Positions 29,138 to 38,029 of a stretch of 64,000 bases of DNA are shown here, piece by piece; positions within the stretch are counted from its first letter, which is position 1; each line of letters begins with the position of its first letter. This DNA is from an uncultured Verrucomicrobia subdivision 3 bacterium (GTDB taxonomy: Bacteria; Verrucomicrobiota; Verrucomicrobiia; Limisphaerales; UBA11358). The stretch spans positions 171,538 to 235,537 of the forward strand of contig CAINLR010000001.1 in assembly GCA_903850425.1 (NCBI GenBank), given 5' to 3'. The translations under genes were made by a program, and so were the position numbers. The notes beneath the pieces were generated by a model. That model was given only the letters and a program-made list of their open reading frames with translations. It made no database searches and had not been told where the DNA came from.

Positions 29138-30802
29138 ATGCCGGACATCGTTCTCACCACGCTGAACGCGAAGTTTATCCACGCCGCGTTTGGGCTGCGC
29201 TATCTGTTCGCCAACCTCGGCGACCTGCAACCGCGCGCCGTCATCGCGGAGTTCGACATCAATTTGCGCCCGCTGGACATCGCCGAAGCGTTGCTCGCGC
29301 GCTTGGAACGCCAGCCTCCGACCCGGCCGGATGGACCTCGTGGCGTGGCTGACGCCGGGCCGGAGACCGGCGCTCCCACGACTCAAATCATCGGCTTTGG
29401 CGTTTACATCTGGAACGTCGCGCAGACCACCGAAGTCATCACCGTCATCAAGCGTGTGCGGCCGGAAATAAAAATCATCCTCGGCGGCCCGGAGGTCAGC
29501 TACGAAACTGACGGGCAAAATATCGTGAGGCTGGCCGACCACGTCATCACTGGCGAAGCCGATCTGAAATTTGCCGAGGTGTGCCGAGGGCTTTTGGATG
29601 GTAGGGCGGGCACTCCCGTGCTCGCCGACGCTTCAATTGAAAACGAACGGCGCGCCCGGAGTGACGCGCCTTACCCGAAGATCATCCCGGCCGAGCTGCC
29701 AGAATTTTCGCGCATCGCCCTGCCTTACGATTTCTACACGCAAGCCGACCTTGCACATCGCATCGTGTATGTCGAGGCGTCGCGCGGCTGTCCGTTTACC
29801 TGCGAGTTCTGCCTGTCGTCGCTCGACATTCCCGTCCGTCAGGTGCCGCTGGATAATTTTCTCGCGGCCATGCAGCGCCTGCTGGATCGCGGGCTGAAGC
29901 AGTTCAAGTTCGTGGACCGCACGTTCAACCTGCATATCGCCACCAGCAAAACGATCCTGGAATTTTTTCTGGCGCGATATCAGCCGGGAATGTTTTTTCA
30001 TTTTGAACTGGTGCCCGACCGCCTGCCCGACGAGTTGCGCGCGGTCATTGTAAAATTCCCGCCCGGCTCGCTGCAATTCGAGGTGGGCATCCAGACGTTT
30101 AATCCCGAAGTCGGCCAGCACATCAGCCGCCGGCAGAACTACGAACGGCTGGCGGCGAATTTTAATTTTCTGCGGCATGAAACCAATGTCCACATCCACG
30201 CGGATTTGATCGTCGGCCTGCCTGGCGAGACGCTGGAAAGTTTCGCCGCCGGTTTTGACAAACTCATCACGCTCGGTCCGCAGGAAATCCAGGTCGGCCT
30301 CTTGAAACGGCTGCGCGGCACGCCGATTATCCGGCACGATGCGGAGTGGCAGATGATTTACCATGCGCAGCCCGCCTACGAATTGCTGCAAAACAAGCTG
30401 CTGGATTTCGCCACGATGCAGCGGTTGCGGCGCTTCGCCAAATACTGGGACCTGATTGGGAACAGCGGCAACTTCGTCGAGACCTTGCCGCTCATCTGGC
30501 GCGAAGGTTCGCCGTTTGTGAATTTCTTTCGTTGCAGCGCCTGGCTTTACGCGCAGTTGGGGCGCACCGACACGATTGCGCTGGTGCGTCTCGCCGAGAA
30601 ACTTTTCGAGTTTCTCACCAGCGAACTCAAAGTTGATGCGCGGCTGGCCGCAGAAAAACTGTGGCTGGACTGGCAACGCGGCGGACACCGCGATCCGCCG
30701 GAAAAAATCCGCGCGTTTCTGCCGGAAGAAAAAGCAAATCCTCCGCGCGCCAGCAAATCTGCCCTGCCGAAACGCCAGGCCAGGCATTTGGCTGCGCCGT
30801 GA
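29138..30802 (+). CDS. B12-binding-domain radical SAM protein
   Basis: MPDIVLTTLNAKFIHAAFGLRYL; ILGGPEVSYE; radical SAM CxxxCxxC variant RGCPFTCEFCLSSLD; ASRGCPF; DLIVGLPGET. Confidence 0.9.
   Translation: MPDIVLTTLNAKFIHAAFGLRYLFANLGDLQPRAVIAEFDINLRPLDIAEALLARLERQPPTRPDGPRGVADAGPETGAPTTQIIGFGVYIWNVAQTTEVITVIKRVRPEIKIILGGPEVSYETDGQNIVRLADHVITGEADLKFAEVCRGLLDGRAGTPVLADASIENERRARSDAPYPKIIPAELPEFSRIALPYDFYTQADLAHRIVYVEASRGCPFTCEFCLSSLDIPVRQVPLDNFLAAMQRLLDRGLKQFKFVDRTFNLHIATSKTILEFFLARYQPGMFFHFELVPDRLPDELRAVIVKFPPGSLQFEVGIQTFNPEVGQHISRRQNYERLAANFNFLRHETNVHIHADLIVGLPGETLESFAAGFDKLITLGPQEIQVGLLKRLRGTPIIRHDAEWQMIYHAQPAYELLQNKLLDFATMQRLRRFAKYWDLIGNSGNFVETLPLIWREGSPFVNFFRCSAWLYAQLGRTDTIALVRLAEKLFEFLTSELKVDARLAAEKLWLDWQRGGHRDPPEKIRAFLPEEKANPPRASKSALPKRQARHLAAP
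29310..29380. repeat. Imperfect GC-rich palindrome inside radical SAM gene
   Basis: GCCAGCCTCCGACCCGGCC...GACGCCGGGCCGGAGACCGGCGC; arms approximately inverted; encodes low-complexity linker RQPPTRPDGPRGVADAGPETGAPTT. Confidence 0.5.
29600..29675. repeat. Palindromic GGTAGGGCG...CGCCTTACC element within radical SAM CDS
   Basis: Left arm GGTAGGGCGGGCACTCCCGTGCTCGCCG and right arm CGGCGCGCCCGGAGTGACGCGCCTTACC are imperfect inverted repeats; same architecture, length and arm sequence as 52785-52859. Confidence 0.75.
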
Positions 30803-30992
30803 TTTAAAACCATTTCCGTTTGGTGGCCGTTGGAAGCAGGCTCCGATTGGGTCAAACTGAACTGAAGTGCCAGGCCGATCCACGTTGCCTGGCCATTATA
30901 ATTTTCACCTAAAATTCTACTTCACAGCTTTCCGGTTTGCGGTGATGATGGGGCGAACAAAACGCAGCAACATATTTTCACCTAAAAAAATT

Positions 30993-32072
30993 ATGGGCCT
31001 CCTAGATTATCTCAAAACCCAGTTCCTCGAAATCATCGAGTGGCAGGACGATTCCCGCGACACCATTTCCTTCCGCTTTCCGGACCAGGACAAGGAGATT
31101 AAAAACGGCGCGCAACTCATCGTCCGCGAATCGCAGACGGCGCAGTTCGTGTATCTCGGCCAGTTCGGCGACACGTTCAGCCCCGGCAAATACACGCTGA
31201 CCACCGATAACATCCCGATCCTTTCCACGCTCAAAGGCTGGAAATACGGACTGCACTCGCCGTTCAAGGCCGACCTCTATTACGTCAACACGCGCCTGTT
31301 CACCGGTAACAAATGGGGCACGTCGAATCCCATCATGATGCGCGATGCCGATTTTGGCATCGTCCGCGCGCGCGCCTTCGGCACGTTTGATTTTCATGTC
31401 ACCGATGTGAAAACGTTTCTCAAGGAGGTCGCCGGCACGGACGATCATTTCCGCCTCGATGAATTTGCCGACACCATGCGGTCGCGCATCGTCAGCGTCT
31501 TTACGGAGGCGCTCGCCTCGGCGAAAGTGCCGGTGCTCGACATCGCCGCGCGCTATCAGGAACTCGGCGCGGCGCTGTTGCCGATCATCAACGCGCAGGT
31601 CACCGCCAAATACGGCCTCGAAATTCCCAGCTTCATCGTCGAAAACGTTTCGCTGCCGCCGGAGGTGGAGGCGGCGATTGACAAGCGTTCGAGCATGGCG
31701 GCCGTCGGCAACCTCAACGACTATGTGAAATTCCAGATGGCCGAATCGCTCACCAAGGAAGGCGGCGCGGCGGGCGGCATGGCCGGCACCGGCGCGGGCC
31801 TCGGTGCCGGTCTGGCCATCGGGCAACAAATGATGGCGGCCATGAATCAACCGCAAGCCACCCCGGCGGCGGGCGGCGGCGCAGCGGCGGCACCGGCCGT
31901 CGCGGCGGCCAGCGCCGTGCCCGAATTGCTCGGTTCCGCCGACGTGGCCAAAGTTCTGGGAGTCAGTGAAGCCGACGTGCTGGCATCGCTCGAAAAAGGC
32001 GACATCAAAGGCAAAAAGATCGGCTCAACCTGGCGCATCACCCGGACGGCGCTGGATGAGTTTTTGAAGTAG
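30993..32072 (+). CDS. SPFH/Band 7 domain protein (YdjI / virion-core-like) with C-terminal excisionase-like HTH
   Basis: MGLLDYLKTQFLEIIEWQDDSRDTISFRFPDQDKEIKNGAQLIVRESQTAQFVYLGQFGDTFSPGKYTL; C-term SADVAKVLGVSEADVLASLEKGDIKGKKIGSTWRITRTALDEFLK. Confidence 0.88.
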   Translation: MGLLDYLKTQFLEIIEWQDDSRDTISFRFPDQDKEIKNGAQLIVRESQTAQFVYLGQFGDTFSPGKYTLTTDNIPILSTLKGWKYGLHSPFKADLYYVNTRLFTGNKWGTSNPIMMRDADFGIVRARAFGTFDFHVTDVKTFLKEVAGTDDHFRLDEFADTMRSRIVSVFTEALASAKVPVLDIAARYQELGAALLPIINAQVTAKYGLEIPSFIVENVSLPPEVEAAIDKRSSMAAVGNLNDYVKFQMAESLTKEGGAAGGMAGTGAGLGAGLAIGQQMMAAMNQPQATPAAGGGAAAAPAVAAASAVPELLGSADVAKVLGVSEADVLASLEKGDIKGKKIGSTWRITRTALDEFLK

Positions 32073-32131
32073 TCGTCCCGCCCATTTCAAGCGTGGAACG
32101 CTAACATCGAAAACCAAAACTGATTTAGACG

Positions 32132-32701
32132 ATGATCGAGACTGCCAGCTACATCATCATCATTTGCTGGTGCATTTTCGTTATGGTTTGGGTGACCAGC
32201 GCCAAGCGGGCGAAGCCGACGGTGGAGAGGCAGAGCGTGGAATTCCAAGTTGCCTATCGCCTGCCGCTGGGCATCGGTTGGTGCCTGCTAGTTATTCCAG
32301 ATTGGTTTCGGCCCATGAATTTGCAAATCGTCCCGCACACAACTTTTCTGGTAGTGAGCAGCACGGCTATTTGCATTTGCGGACTGGTTTTCACGATTTG
32401 GGCGCGGCAGACGCTGGCGGGAAACTGGAGCTCTGACGTGGCGTTCAAGCAAGGCCATGAACTGATTCGCACCGGGCCTTACCACCTGGTGCGCCATCCG
32501 ATTTACACCGGCTTGCTGGCGATGTTCCTTGGCAACGCGATTCTTATCGGCCAATTGCGTGGCGTGTTCAGCCTGCTGCTCATCTCGCTTGGTTTTTGGA
32601 TCAAACTGCGCCAGGAAGAACGGCTGATGCTCCAGCATTTTCCCGATACCTACCCGCTTTATCGGCGCGAAGTGAAAGCGTTGATTCCATTCGTCATTTG
32701 A
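32132..32701 (+). CDS. Isoprenylcysteine carboxyl methyltransferase (ICMT) family membrane protein
   Basis: LIRTGPYHLVRHPIYTGLLAMFLGNAI...EERLMLQHFPDTYPLYRREVKALIPF. Confidence 0.9.
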   Translation: MIETASYIIIICWCIFVMVWVTSAKRAKPTVERQSVEFQVAYRLPLGIGWCLLVIPDWFRPMNLQIVPHTTFLVVSSTAICICGLVFTIWARQTLAGNWSSDVAFKQGHELIRTGPYHLVRHPIYTGLLAMFLGNAILIGQLRGVFSLLLISLGFWIKLRQEERLMLQHFPDTYPLYRREVKALIPFVI

Positions 32702-32722
32702 AATTCGTTATTCGATATCGCT

Positions 32723-33853
32723 ATGCCCAACCAACCGCCGCCCGGCAACGAAGCCACCGCCCAAAAGAAATTCTCCTGCCCGTCGTGCGGCGGCGAGGCG
32801 CAATGGAATCCCGCCAAAAAATTGCTCGTCTGTCCGTTCTGCGGCACGACTTCCCCAGCGCAGGCGGAGCTTACCGCCACCGGGGACGAGCAAATCGTCG
32901 AGCACGACCTCGTGGCGGCGTTGCGCGACATCCCCGATTCCGCGCGCGGCTGGGACACCGCCAAGACTTCCGTCAAATGCCAGAGCTGCCAGGCCATTTC
33001 CGTCTTTGACGCCACGCGGGTCGGCCAGCGCTGCGATTTTTGCGGCTCGTCTGCGCTCGTGCCCTACGAGGAAATCAAGGCAGCGTTCCGCCCGGAAAGT
33101 TTGCTGCCGATGAAGATCAGCGAAAACCAGGTGCGCGATTCCATTCGCCAATGGTATGGCAGCCGCTGGTTCGCGCCGAACAAGCTCACGCACGCCGCGC
33201 TCACCGACACGGTCAAGGGGCTTTACATTCCCTACTGGACCTTCGACGCGCAGGTGCACGCCGAGTGGACCGCCGAGAGCGGTTATTATTATTACGAGAC
33301 GGAATATTACACCGACTCGAACGGCAAACAGCAGAGCCGCCAGGTGCAAAAAATCCGCTGGGTGCCCAGCGCCGGCGCACTCGACCATTTCTTCGACGAC
33401 GAACTGGTGCCCGCCTCGCGCGGCGTGCAACCCGACATGCTCCGCAAAATCGAGCCGTTCCCGACGACGAAAGAACTGGTGCCCTACAACGCCGGGTTTC
33501 TTTCTGGCTGGGTGGTGGAGCGTTATCAAATTGACCTCGTCGCCGCCGCCAAAACCTCGCGCGACCAAATGGACAAGAAGATGTATGCCCGGTGCGCTGC
33601 GCAGGTGCCCGGTGATACCCACCGCAATTTGCAAGTGGAGGACGATTATTCCGGCCAGACTTTCAAGCACATCCTCACGCCAATCTGGCTGCTGACTTAC
33701 AACTACGGCACGCAGAATTATCAGGTCGTCATCAACGGCTACACCGGTGTCATCGCGGGCAAATATCCCAAGAGCTGGGTGAAAATCTTCTTCGCCGTGC
33801 TCGCCGGTTTGGCGGTCGCGGGCGTCATTGCCTTGATGGCAAACCATCATTGA
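32723..33853 (+). CDS. Membrane protein with two N-terminal TFIIB-type zinc ribbons
   Basis: FSCPSCGGEAQWNPAKKLLVCPFCGT and VKCQSCQAISVFDATRVGQRCDFCGS; C-terminal TM. Confidence 0.82.
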   Translation: MPNQPPPGNEATAQKKFSCPSCGGEAQWNPAKKLLVCPFCGTTSPAQAELTATGDEQIVEHDLVAALRDIPDSARGWDTAKTSVKCQSCQAISVFDATRVGQRCDFCGSSALVPYEEIKAAFRPESLLPMKISENQVRDSIRQWYGSRWFAPNKLTHAALTDTVKGLYIPYWTFDAQVHAEWTAESGYYYYETEYYTDSNGKQQSRQVQKIRWVPSAGALDHFFDDELVPASRGVQPDMLRKIEPFPTTKELVPYNAGFLSGWVVERYQIDLVAAAKTSRDQMDKKMYARCAAQVPGDTHRNLQVEDDYSGQTFKHILTPIWLLTYNYGTQNYQVVINGYTGVIAGKYPKSWVKIFFAVLAGLAVAGVIALMANHH

Positions 33854-33961
33854 CCTCCCGGAGAAATCAAAAATCTCAAGCGGCCCGCCGAACACCAACC
33901 AGGCTGCCCCAGTGGTAATAGTCGCTTTCGGTAGCGGAAAAAGTTACCCTGTCCGCTTTCG

Positions 33962-34858
33962 ATGAACTGGGTGTTCGCCATATTATTGTCCGCGTTTTTT
34001 CTCGGCCTTTACGATCTCTGCACCAAATACGCCGTGCGCGCGAATGCCGTCACGCCCGTATTATTTTTCAGCACGCTCACCGGCGCATCCGTTTGGTTCG
34101 CCCTGCTGCTCGTGCAGGCGATTCATCCGGAATGGCTGCCACACTCGCTCGTCACCGATGCACTGACGTGGAAACAACATCTGCAACTGCTGTTGAAATC
34201 CGGCATCGTCGCCGCATCCTGGATTGGCACCTACTACGGCTTAAAACATCTGCCGCTCTCGCTCGGCGCACCCATCCGCGCGACCAGCCCGCTGCTGACC
34301 CTGTTCGGTGCGATCTTGATTTTAGGCGAGCGACCAACCGCCATTGAAACCCTCGGCATCCTCACGACGCTGGGTTCGTTTGTGGGATTGTCCGTGGCCG
34401 GCTCCCGCGAAGGCGTGCATTTCCACCGCAACAAATGGGTTTGGTCCCTGTTGGTGGGCACGTTGTTCGGCGCGGTCAGTTCGCTCTACGACAAATTTCT
34501 TTTCAGCACGCTCCATTTTTCCGTTCCCACGGTGCAATGCTGGTTTTCGATTTACCTGCTCGGATTCTTTGCGCCGTTCGCGCTCGGCTGGAAGCTCCGG
34601 CTCTGGCCGCGCAATGAATTCAGTTGGCGCTGGACCATTCCGTTCATCGCGCTCGCCTTGCTCGTGGCGGATTATTTTTATTTCAGCGCCCTGCGCGATC
34701 CGCACGGTTTGGTTTCCATCGTGATGAGTTTGCGCCGGGCCAGCACGCTTGTGGCGTTCGCCGGCGGACTGTATTTCTTCCGCGAGGCGAACGGCTGGCG
34801 CAAGCTGTCTGCCGTCATCGGCATTTTGGTGGGGATTGTCCTCACGCTGATTGGCTGA
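33962..34858 (+). CDS. EamA/DMT family transporter
   Basis: Ten-TM DMT pattern: APIRATSPLLTLFGAILILGERPT; SLRRASTLVAFAGGLYFFREANGWRKLSAVIGILVGIVL. Confidence 0.85.
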   Translation: MNWVFAILLSAFFLGLYDLCTKYAVRANAVTPVLFFSTLTGASVWFALLLVQAIHPEWLPHSLVTDALTWKQHLQLLLKSGIVAASWIGTYYGLKHLPLSLGAPIRATSPLLTLFGAILILGERPTAIETLGILTTLGSFVGLSVAGSREGVHFHRNKWVWSLLVGTLFGAVSSLYDKFLFSTLHFSVPTVQCWFSIYLLGFFAPFALGWKLRLWPRNEFSWRWTIPFIALALLVADYFYFSALRDPHGLVSIVMSLRRASTLVAFAGGLYFFREANGWRKLSAVIGILVGIVLTLIG

Positions 34859-34945
34859 AACATCCGGCTAACCGATGGCGACGATGCCATGCGCAAAACT
34901 TGCCGCTTGAAACTTTAAACCTGAAACTTGAAACTGCCTGCGCCC

Positions 34946-35746
34946 ATGAATCGCATCGTTGAAAAATTCGCCCGGTTGAAGTCGGCCGGTAAAAAAGCGT
35001 TCGTCGTCTATATCGGCGCGGGCGATCCGCATCTCGAAGCCACGCGCCAGCTCGCGCTTGCGTTTGACCAAGCCGGGGTGGATGTGCTGGAACTCGGCGT
35101 GCCGTTCAGCGATCCGCTGGCCGACGGCTTGGTGAACCAACTCGCCGCGCAGCGCGGCTTGGAATCCGGCACCACGCCGCCGAAACTGCTCGCGACGATT
35201 CAGGCGATTCGCAAGGAATCGCAGATACCGATTGTTCTTTATATTTATTTCAACCTGATTCACAAAGTCGGCCTGGAAAAATTCATCGCTGATTGCGCCC
35301 AAGCCGGCGTGGACGGTTTGCTGGTTTTGGATTTGCCGCCGGAAGAATCGGACAACTACGAGGCGCTGATGAAAGCGGCAGGGCTGTGCCATATTTATCT
35401 TGTTGCGCCGACCACGCCGGAGGAGCGCATGGCGCTCATCGTCAAGCGCGGGGCGGGTTTCATCTACTACATTTCGCGCATTGGCGTCACGGGAATGCAG
35501 ACGAACGTCGCGGCGGACCTCGCCTCGCAAATCGCCAAAATCCGCGCGCATACTTCGTTGCCGATTGCCGTCGGCTTTGGCGTCTCCAATCCAGCGCAGG
35601 CCAAGGAAGTCGCCACCGAAGGCGATGGCTGCGTGGTCGGCAGCGCGATTGTGAACCAGATTGCCGAGCACGGAAAATCGCCGGACCTCGTCGCCAAAGT
35701 CGGCGCATTTGTGAAGGCGCTGGCGGAGGCGGTGAAAGCAATCTGA
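34946..35746 (+). CDS. trpA: Tryptophan synthase alpha chain
   Basis: AFVVYIGAGDPHLEAT; ELGVPFSDPLADG; GVDGLLVLDLPPEE; GFIYYISRIGVTG; AVGFGVSNPAQ. Confidence 0.94.
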   Translation: MNRIVEKFARLKSAGKKAFVVYIGAGDPHLEATRQLALAFDQAGVDVLELGVPFSDPLADGLVNQLAAQRGLESGTTPPKLLATIQAIRKESQIPIVLYIYFNLIHKVGLEKFIADCAQAGVDGLLVLDLPPEESDNYEALMKAAGLCHIYLVAPTTPEERMALIVKRGAGFIYYISRIGVTGMQTNVAADLASQIAKIRAHTSLPIAVGFGVSNPAQAKEVATEGDGCVVGSAIVNQIAEHGKSPDLVAKVGAFVKALAEAVKAI

Positions 35747-35747
35747 A

Positions 35748-35832
35748 CCACGGATAAACACGGATGGACACGGATAAAATTGAAAGTGTGTTTTTGAAAT
35801 TTCCATCCGTGTTTATCCGTGTCCATCCGTGG
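35748..35832. repeat. Inverted array of decanucleotide CACGGATRRA repeats
   Basis: Left arm CCACGGATAAACACGGATGGACACGGATAAAA; right arm TTTCCATCCGTGTTTATCCGTGTCCATCCGTGG; 10-nt unit three times per arm, arms in inverse orientation. Confidence 0.9.
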
Positions 35833-35845
35833 TAAAAACATTTGT

Positions 35846-36976
35846 ATGAAAACCAAAACTGACCTCAAAGATCGTTTCGTCATCATCATGGCCGGCGGGC
35901 GCGGCGAACGCTTCTGGCCGCTGAGCCGCGAGAAGATGCCCAAGCAATTGCTCACGCTGCTCGGTAAAAGATCCTTTCTGCAATCCGCCGTGGATCGCGT
36001 GCTGCCGCTCGTGCCGCTGAAAAATATTTTCATCATCACCAACTCAGCGCAAGCGGCGGAAGTGCGGAAACAGTTGCCGAAGCTGCCCAAGGAAAATGTT
36101 GTGGCCGAACCGCTGGGGCGGGACACCTGCGCCGCCGTCACCCTCGGCGCGGCGCTCGTCGGTGCGCGCTCGACCACCGGTGTGATGGCCGTGCTGCCCG
36201 CCGACCATGTCATCCCCGAGGAGAAAAAATTTCAGCAGGTCTTGAGCGACGCGTTCGATATCGCCGCGCAGGGACAGGCGATTGTGACCATCGGCATCAA
36301 ACCGAATGAGCCGGCGACGGGCTACGGCTACATTCACACCGGCCATGAGTTGCCGACACCGCCCGGCGCAAAAAAGACGAAGACAATTTTCTTCAAAGCC
36401 GAGCGTTTCGTCGAAAAACCGAATCACGAGACGGCGCTGGAATACGTCGCCAGCGGCCAGTATCGCTGGAACGCCGGCATGTTCGTCTGGAGTTTCATCA
36501 CGGTCACGAACGGGCTGGAGGCGCATCAACCGGAAATGTTCGCCGCCTGCCAGCGCTGGTTCAAGGTCGCAAATAATCCGGCGAAACTTGCGAAAGTGCT
36601 GGCCAAGGAATATCCCGAGATCAAAAAGGTTTCCATTGATTATGCGCTGATGGAGAAGGCGCAGAACGTCGTGGTGGCCGACGGCGCGTTTGAGTGGGAC
36701 GATCTCGGCGCGTGGCCCGCGCTGGCGCGGCATCTCAAGCCGGATGCGGAAGGCAATTGCGCCGTGGGCGATTTCATCCATGTGGACGCGGCCCGCAACA
36801 TCATCTTCGACGCGCGCACCAAGAATCGCACGCCCATCGCCGTGGTCGGCTTGCGCGATTCCATTCTGGTGCAGACCGACGACGCGGTGTTGCTCGCCCA
36901 CAAATCGCAGGCACAGAAAATCAAGGAACTGGTCAAGAAGCTCGGCGAGGATGCGCGGTTGAAAAAGCTGGTTTAA
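35846..36976 (+). CDS. Mannose-1-phosphate guanylyltransferase
   Basis: IIMAGGRGERFWPLSREKMPKQLLTLLG; VLPADHVI; GYGYIH; FVEKPN. ORF start at 35819 lies in the repeat; ATG at 35846 preferred. Confidence 0.93.
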   Translation: MKTKTDLKDRFVIIMAGGRGERFWPLSREKMPKQLLTLLGKRSFLQSAVDRVLPLVPLKNIFIITNSAQAAEVRKQLPKLPKENVVAEPLGRDTCAAVTLGAALVGARSTTGVMAVLPADHVIPEEKKFQQVLSDAFDIAAQGQAIVTIGIKPNEPATGYGYIHTGHELPTPPGAKKTKTIFFKAERFVEKPNHETALEYVASGQYRWNAGMFVWSFITVTNGLEAHQPEMFAACQRWFKVANNPAKLAKVLAKEYPEIKKVSIDYALMEKAQNVVVADGAFEWDDLGAWPALARHLKPDAEGNCAVGDFIHVDAARNIIFDARTKNRTPIAVVGLRDSILVQTDDAVLLAHKSQAQKIKELVKKLGEDARLKKLV

Positions 36977-36992
36977 CCACGGATGGACACTG

Positions 36993-37259
36993 ATGCACAC
37001 GGAGGAATCCATTTTGCCGAGCAGCCGCAAAATGAAATTGCTGGCGATTGGAATTCCGTGTCTGTTGGTTTTGTATGTGTTGAGTATCGGGCCAACCGCC
37101 AAACTCGCTGACCAAGGAATGTTTGGTGAATCAGCCAACAAAATTCTGCGCGTGGCTTATGCACCATTGGGAGTTTTAGGCATCATTCCCGGCATGGAGC
37201 GGATATATGAGTGGTATATCTTTGATGTTTGGAACTGTGACTCAATGACCACGCGCTAA
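36993..37259 (+). CDS. Small hypothetical membrane protein
   Basis: 88 aa ORF with one TM (LLAIGIPCLLVLYVLSIGPTA); the ATG at 36993 lies within a degenerate decanucleotide repeat, alternative start ATG downstream (MKLLAIG). Confidence 0.45.
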   Translation: MHTEESILPSSRKMKLLAIGIPCLLVLYVLSIGPTAKLADQGMFGESANKILRVAYAPLGVLGIIPGMERIYEWYIFDVWNCDSMTTR

Positions 37260-37268
37260 TCTAAACTC

Positions 37269-38006
37269 ATGTATCGCCACTTAAATGCCGACCTGATTGT
37301 CCAGACGTGCCGCGCCACGCAGGAGCGCATTGCGGAACGATTTGTCAATTCCGGCTTGAGCAAGGTGGCCGCAGAAATTCTGGCGGTCAGTGAACAGGCG
37401 GCGGGGTTGGCCACGTGGCTCACCAAACCGCACTGGCCGTTGCGCGCATTGGCCGGTTTCAGCATTGCCACCATCTTGATCATCGTCCTCAGCGTGGCGC
37501 TGCATGTGAAGGTGCAATTGACGTTTAGCAGCATCGCGGAATTTTTACAGGGCCTGGACGCCGCCATCAACGAAGTCGTGTTCATCGGGGTGGCCGCGTT
37601 CTTTTTCGTGACCTTGGAAACGCGTTTAAAACGGCGGCGCGTGCTTAAGGCCATTCACGAGCTGCGCGCGCTGGCCCACATCATTGACATGCATCAGCTC
37701 ACGAAAGATCCCGAGCGCCTGGCGACCGCGCCGACGGCGGCTACGCCGGACGTCCAGCGGCCGCAAAACCCGGCGGAGTTGAGCCGCTACCTGGATAATT
37801 GCAGCGACCTGCTGGCCTTGATCAGCAAAATCTCCGCGCTCTATGTGCAGAATTTTGACGACCCGGTCACGCTGGCGGCCGTGAACGAAATTGAAAACCT
37901 TACGAACGGCCTCTCGCGGAAAATCTGGCAGAAGATCATGATCTTCGACCGCATTCTCGCCCCCGCTGGAATCAAACTGCCCACGGAACCACCGGTGGAG
38001 CCGTAA
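37269..38006 (+). CDS. Hypothetical membrane protein
   Basis: 245 aa with two TM segments (ALAGFSIATILIIVLSVAL; EVVFIGVAAFFFVTLE). Confidence 0.65.
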   Translation: MYRHLNADLIVQTCRATQERIAERFVNSGLSKVAAEILAVSEQAAGLATWLTKPHWPLRALAGFSIATILIIVLSVALHVKVQLTFSSIAEFLQGLDAAINEVVFIGVAAFFFVTLETRLKRRRVLKAIHELRALAHIIDMHQLTKDPERLATAPTAATPDVQRPQNPAELSRYLDNCSDLLALISKISALYVQNFDDPVTLAAVNEIENLTNGLSRKIWQKIMIFDRILAPAGIKLPTEPPVEP

Positions 38007-38029
38007 TCTGGCGCGCCCCGGCGCAGAGC

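Noticed and set aside
34946-35746. trpA as part of a trp operon
   Set aside because: No trpB or other trp genes are adjacent in this window; it is reported only as a lone trpA.
35748-35832. CRISPR array interpretation of the CACGGAT repeats
   Set aside because: 10-nt units are directly abutting and inverted between arms, with no 30-40 nt unique spacers and no cas genes in the window.
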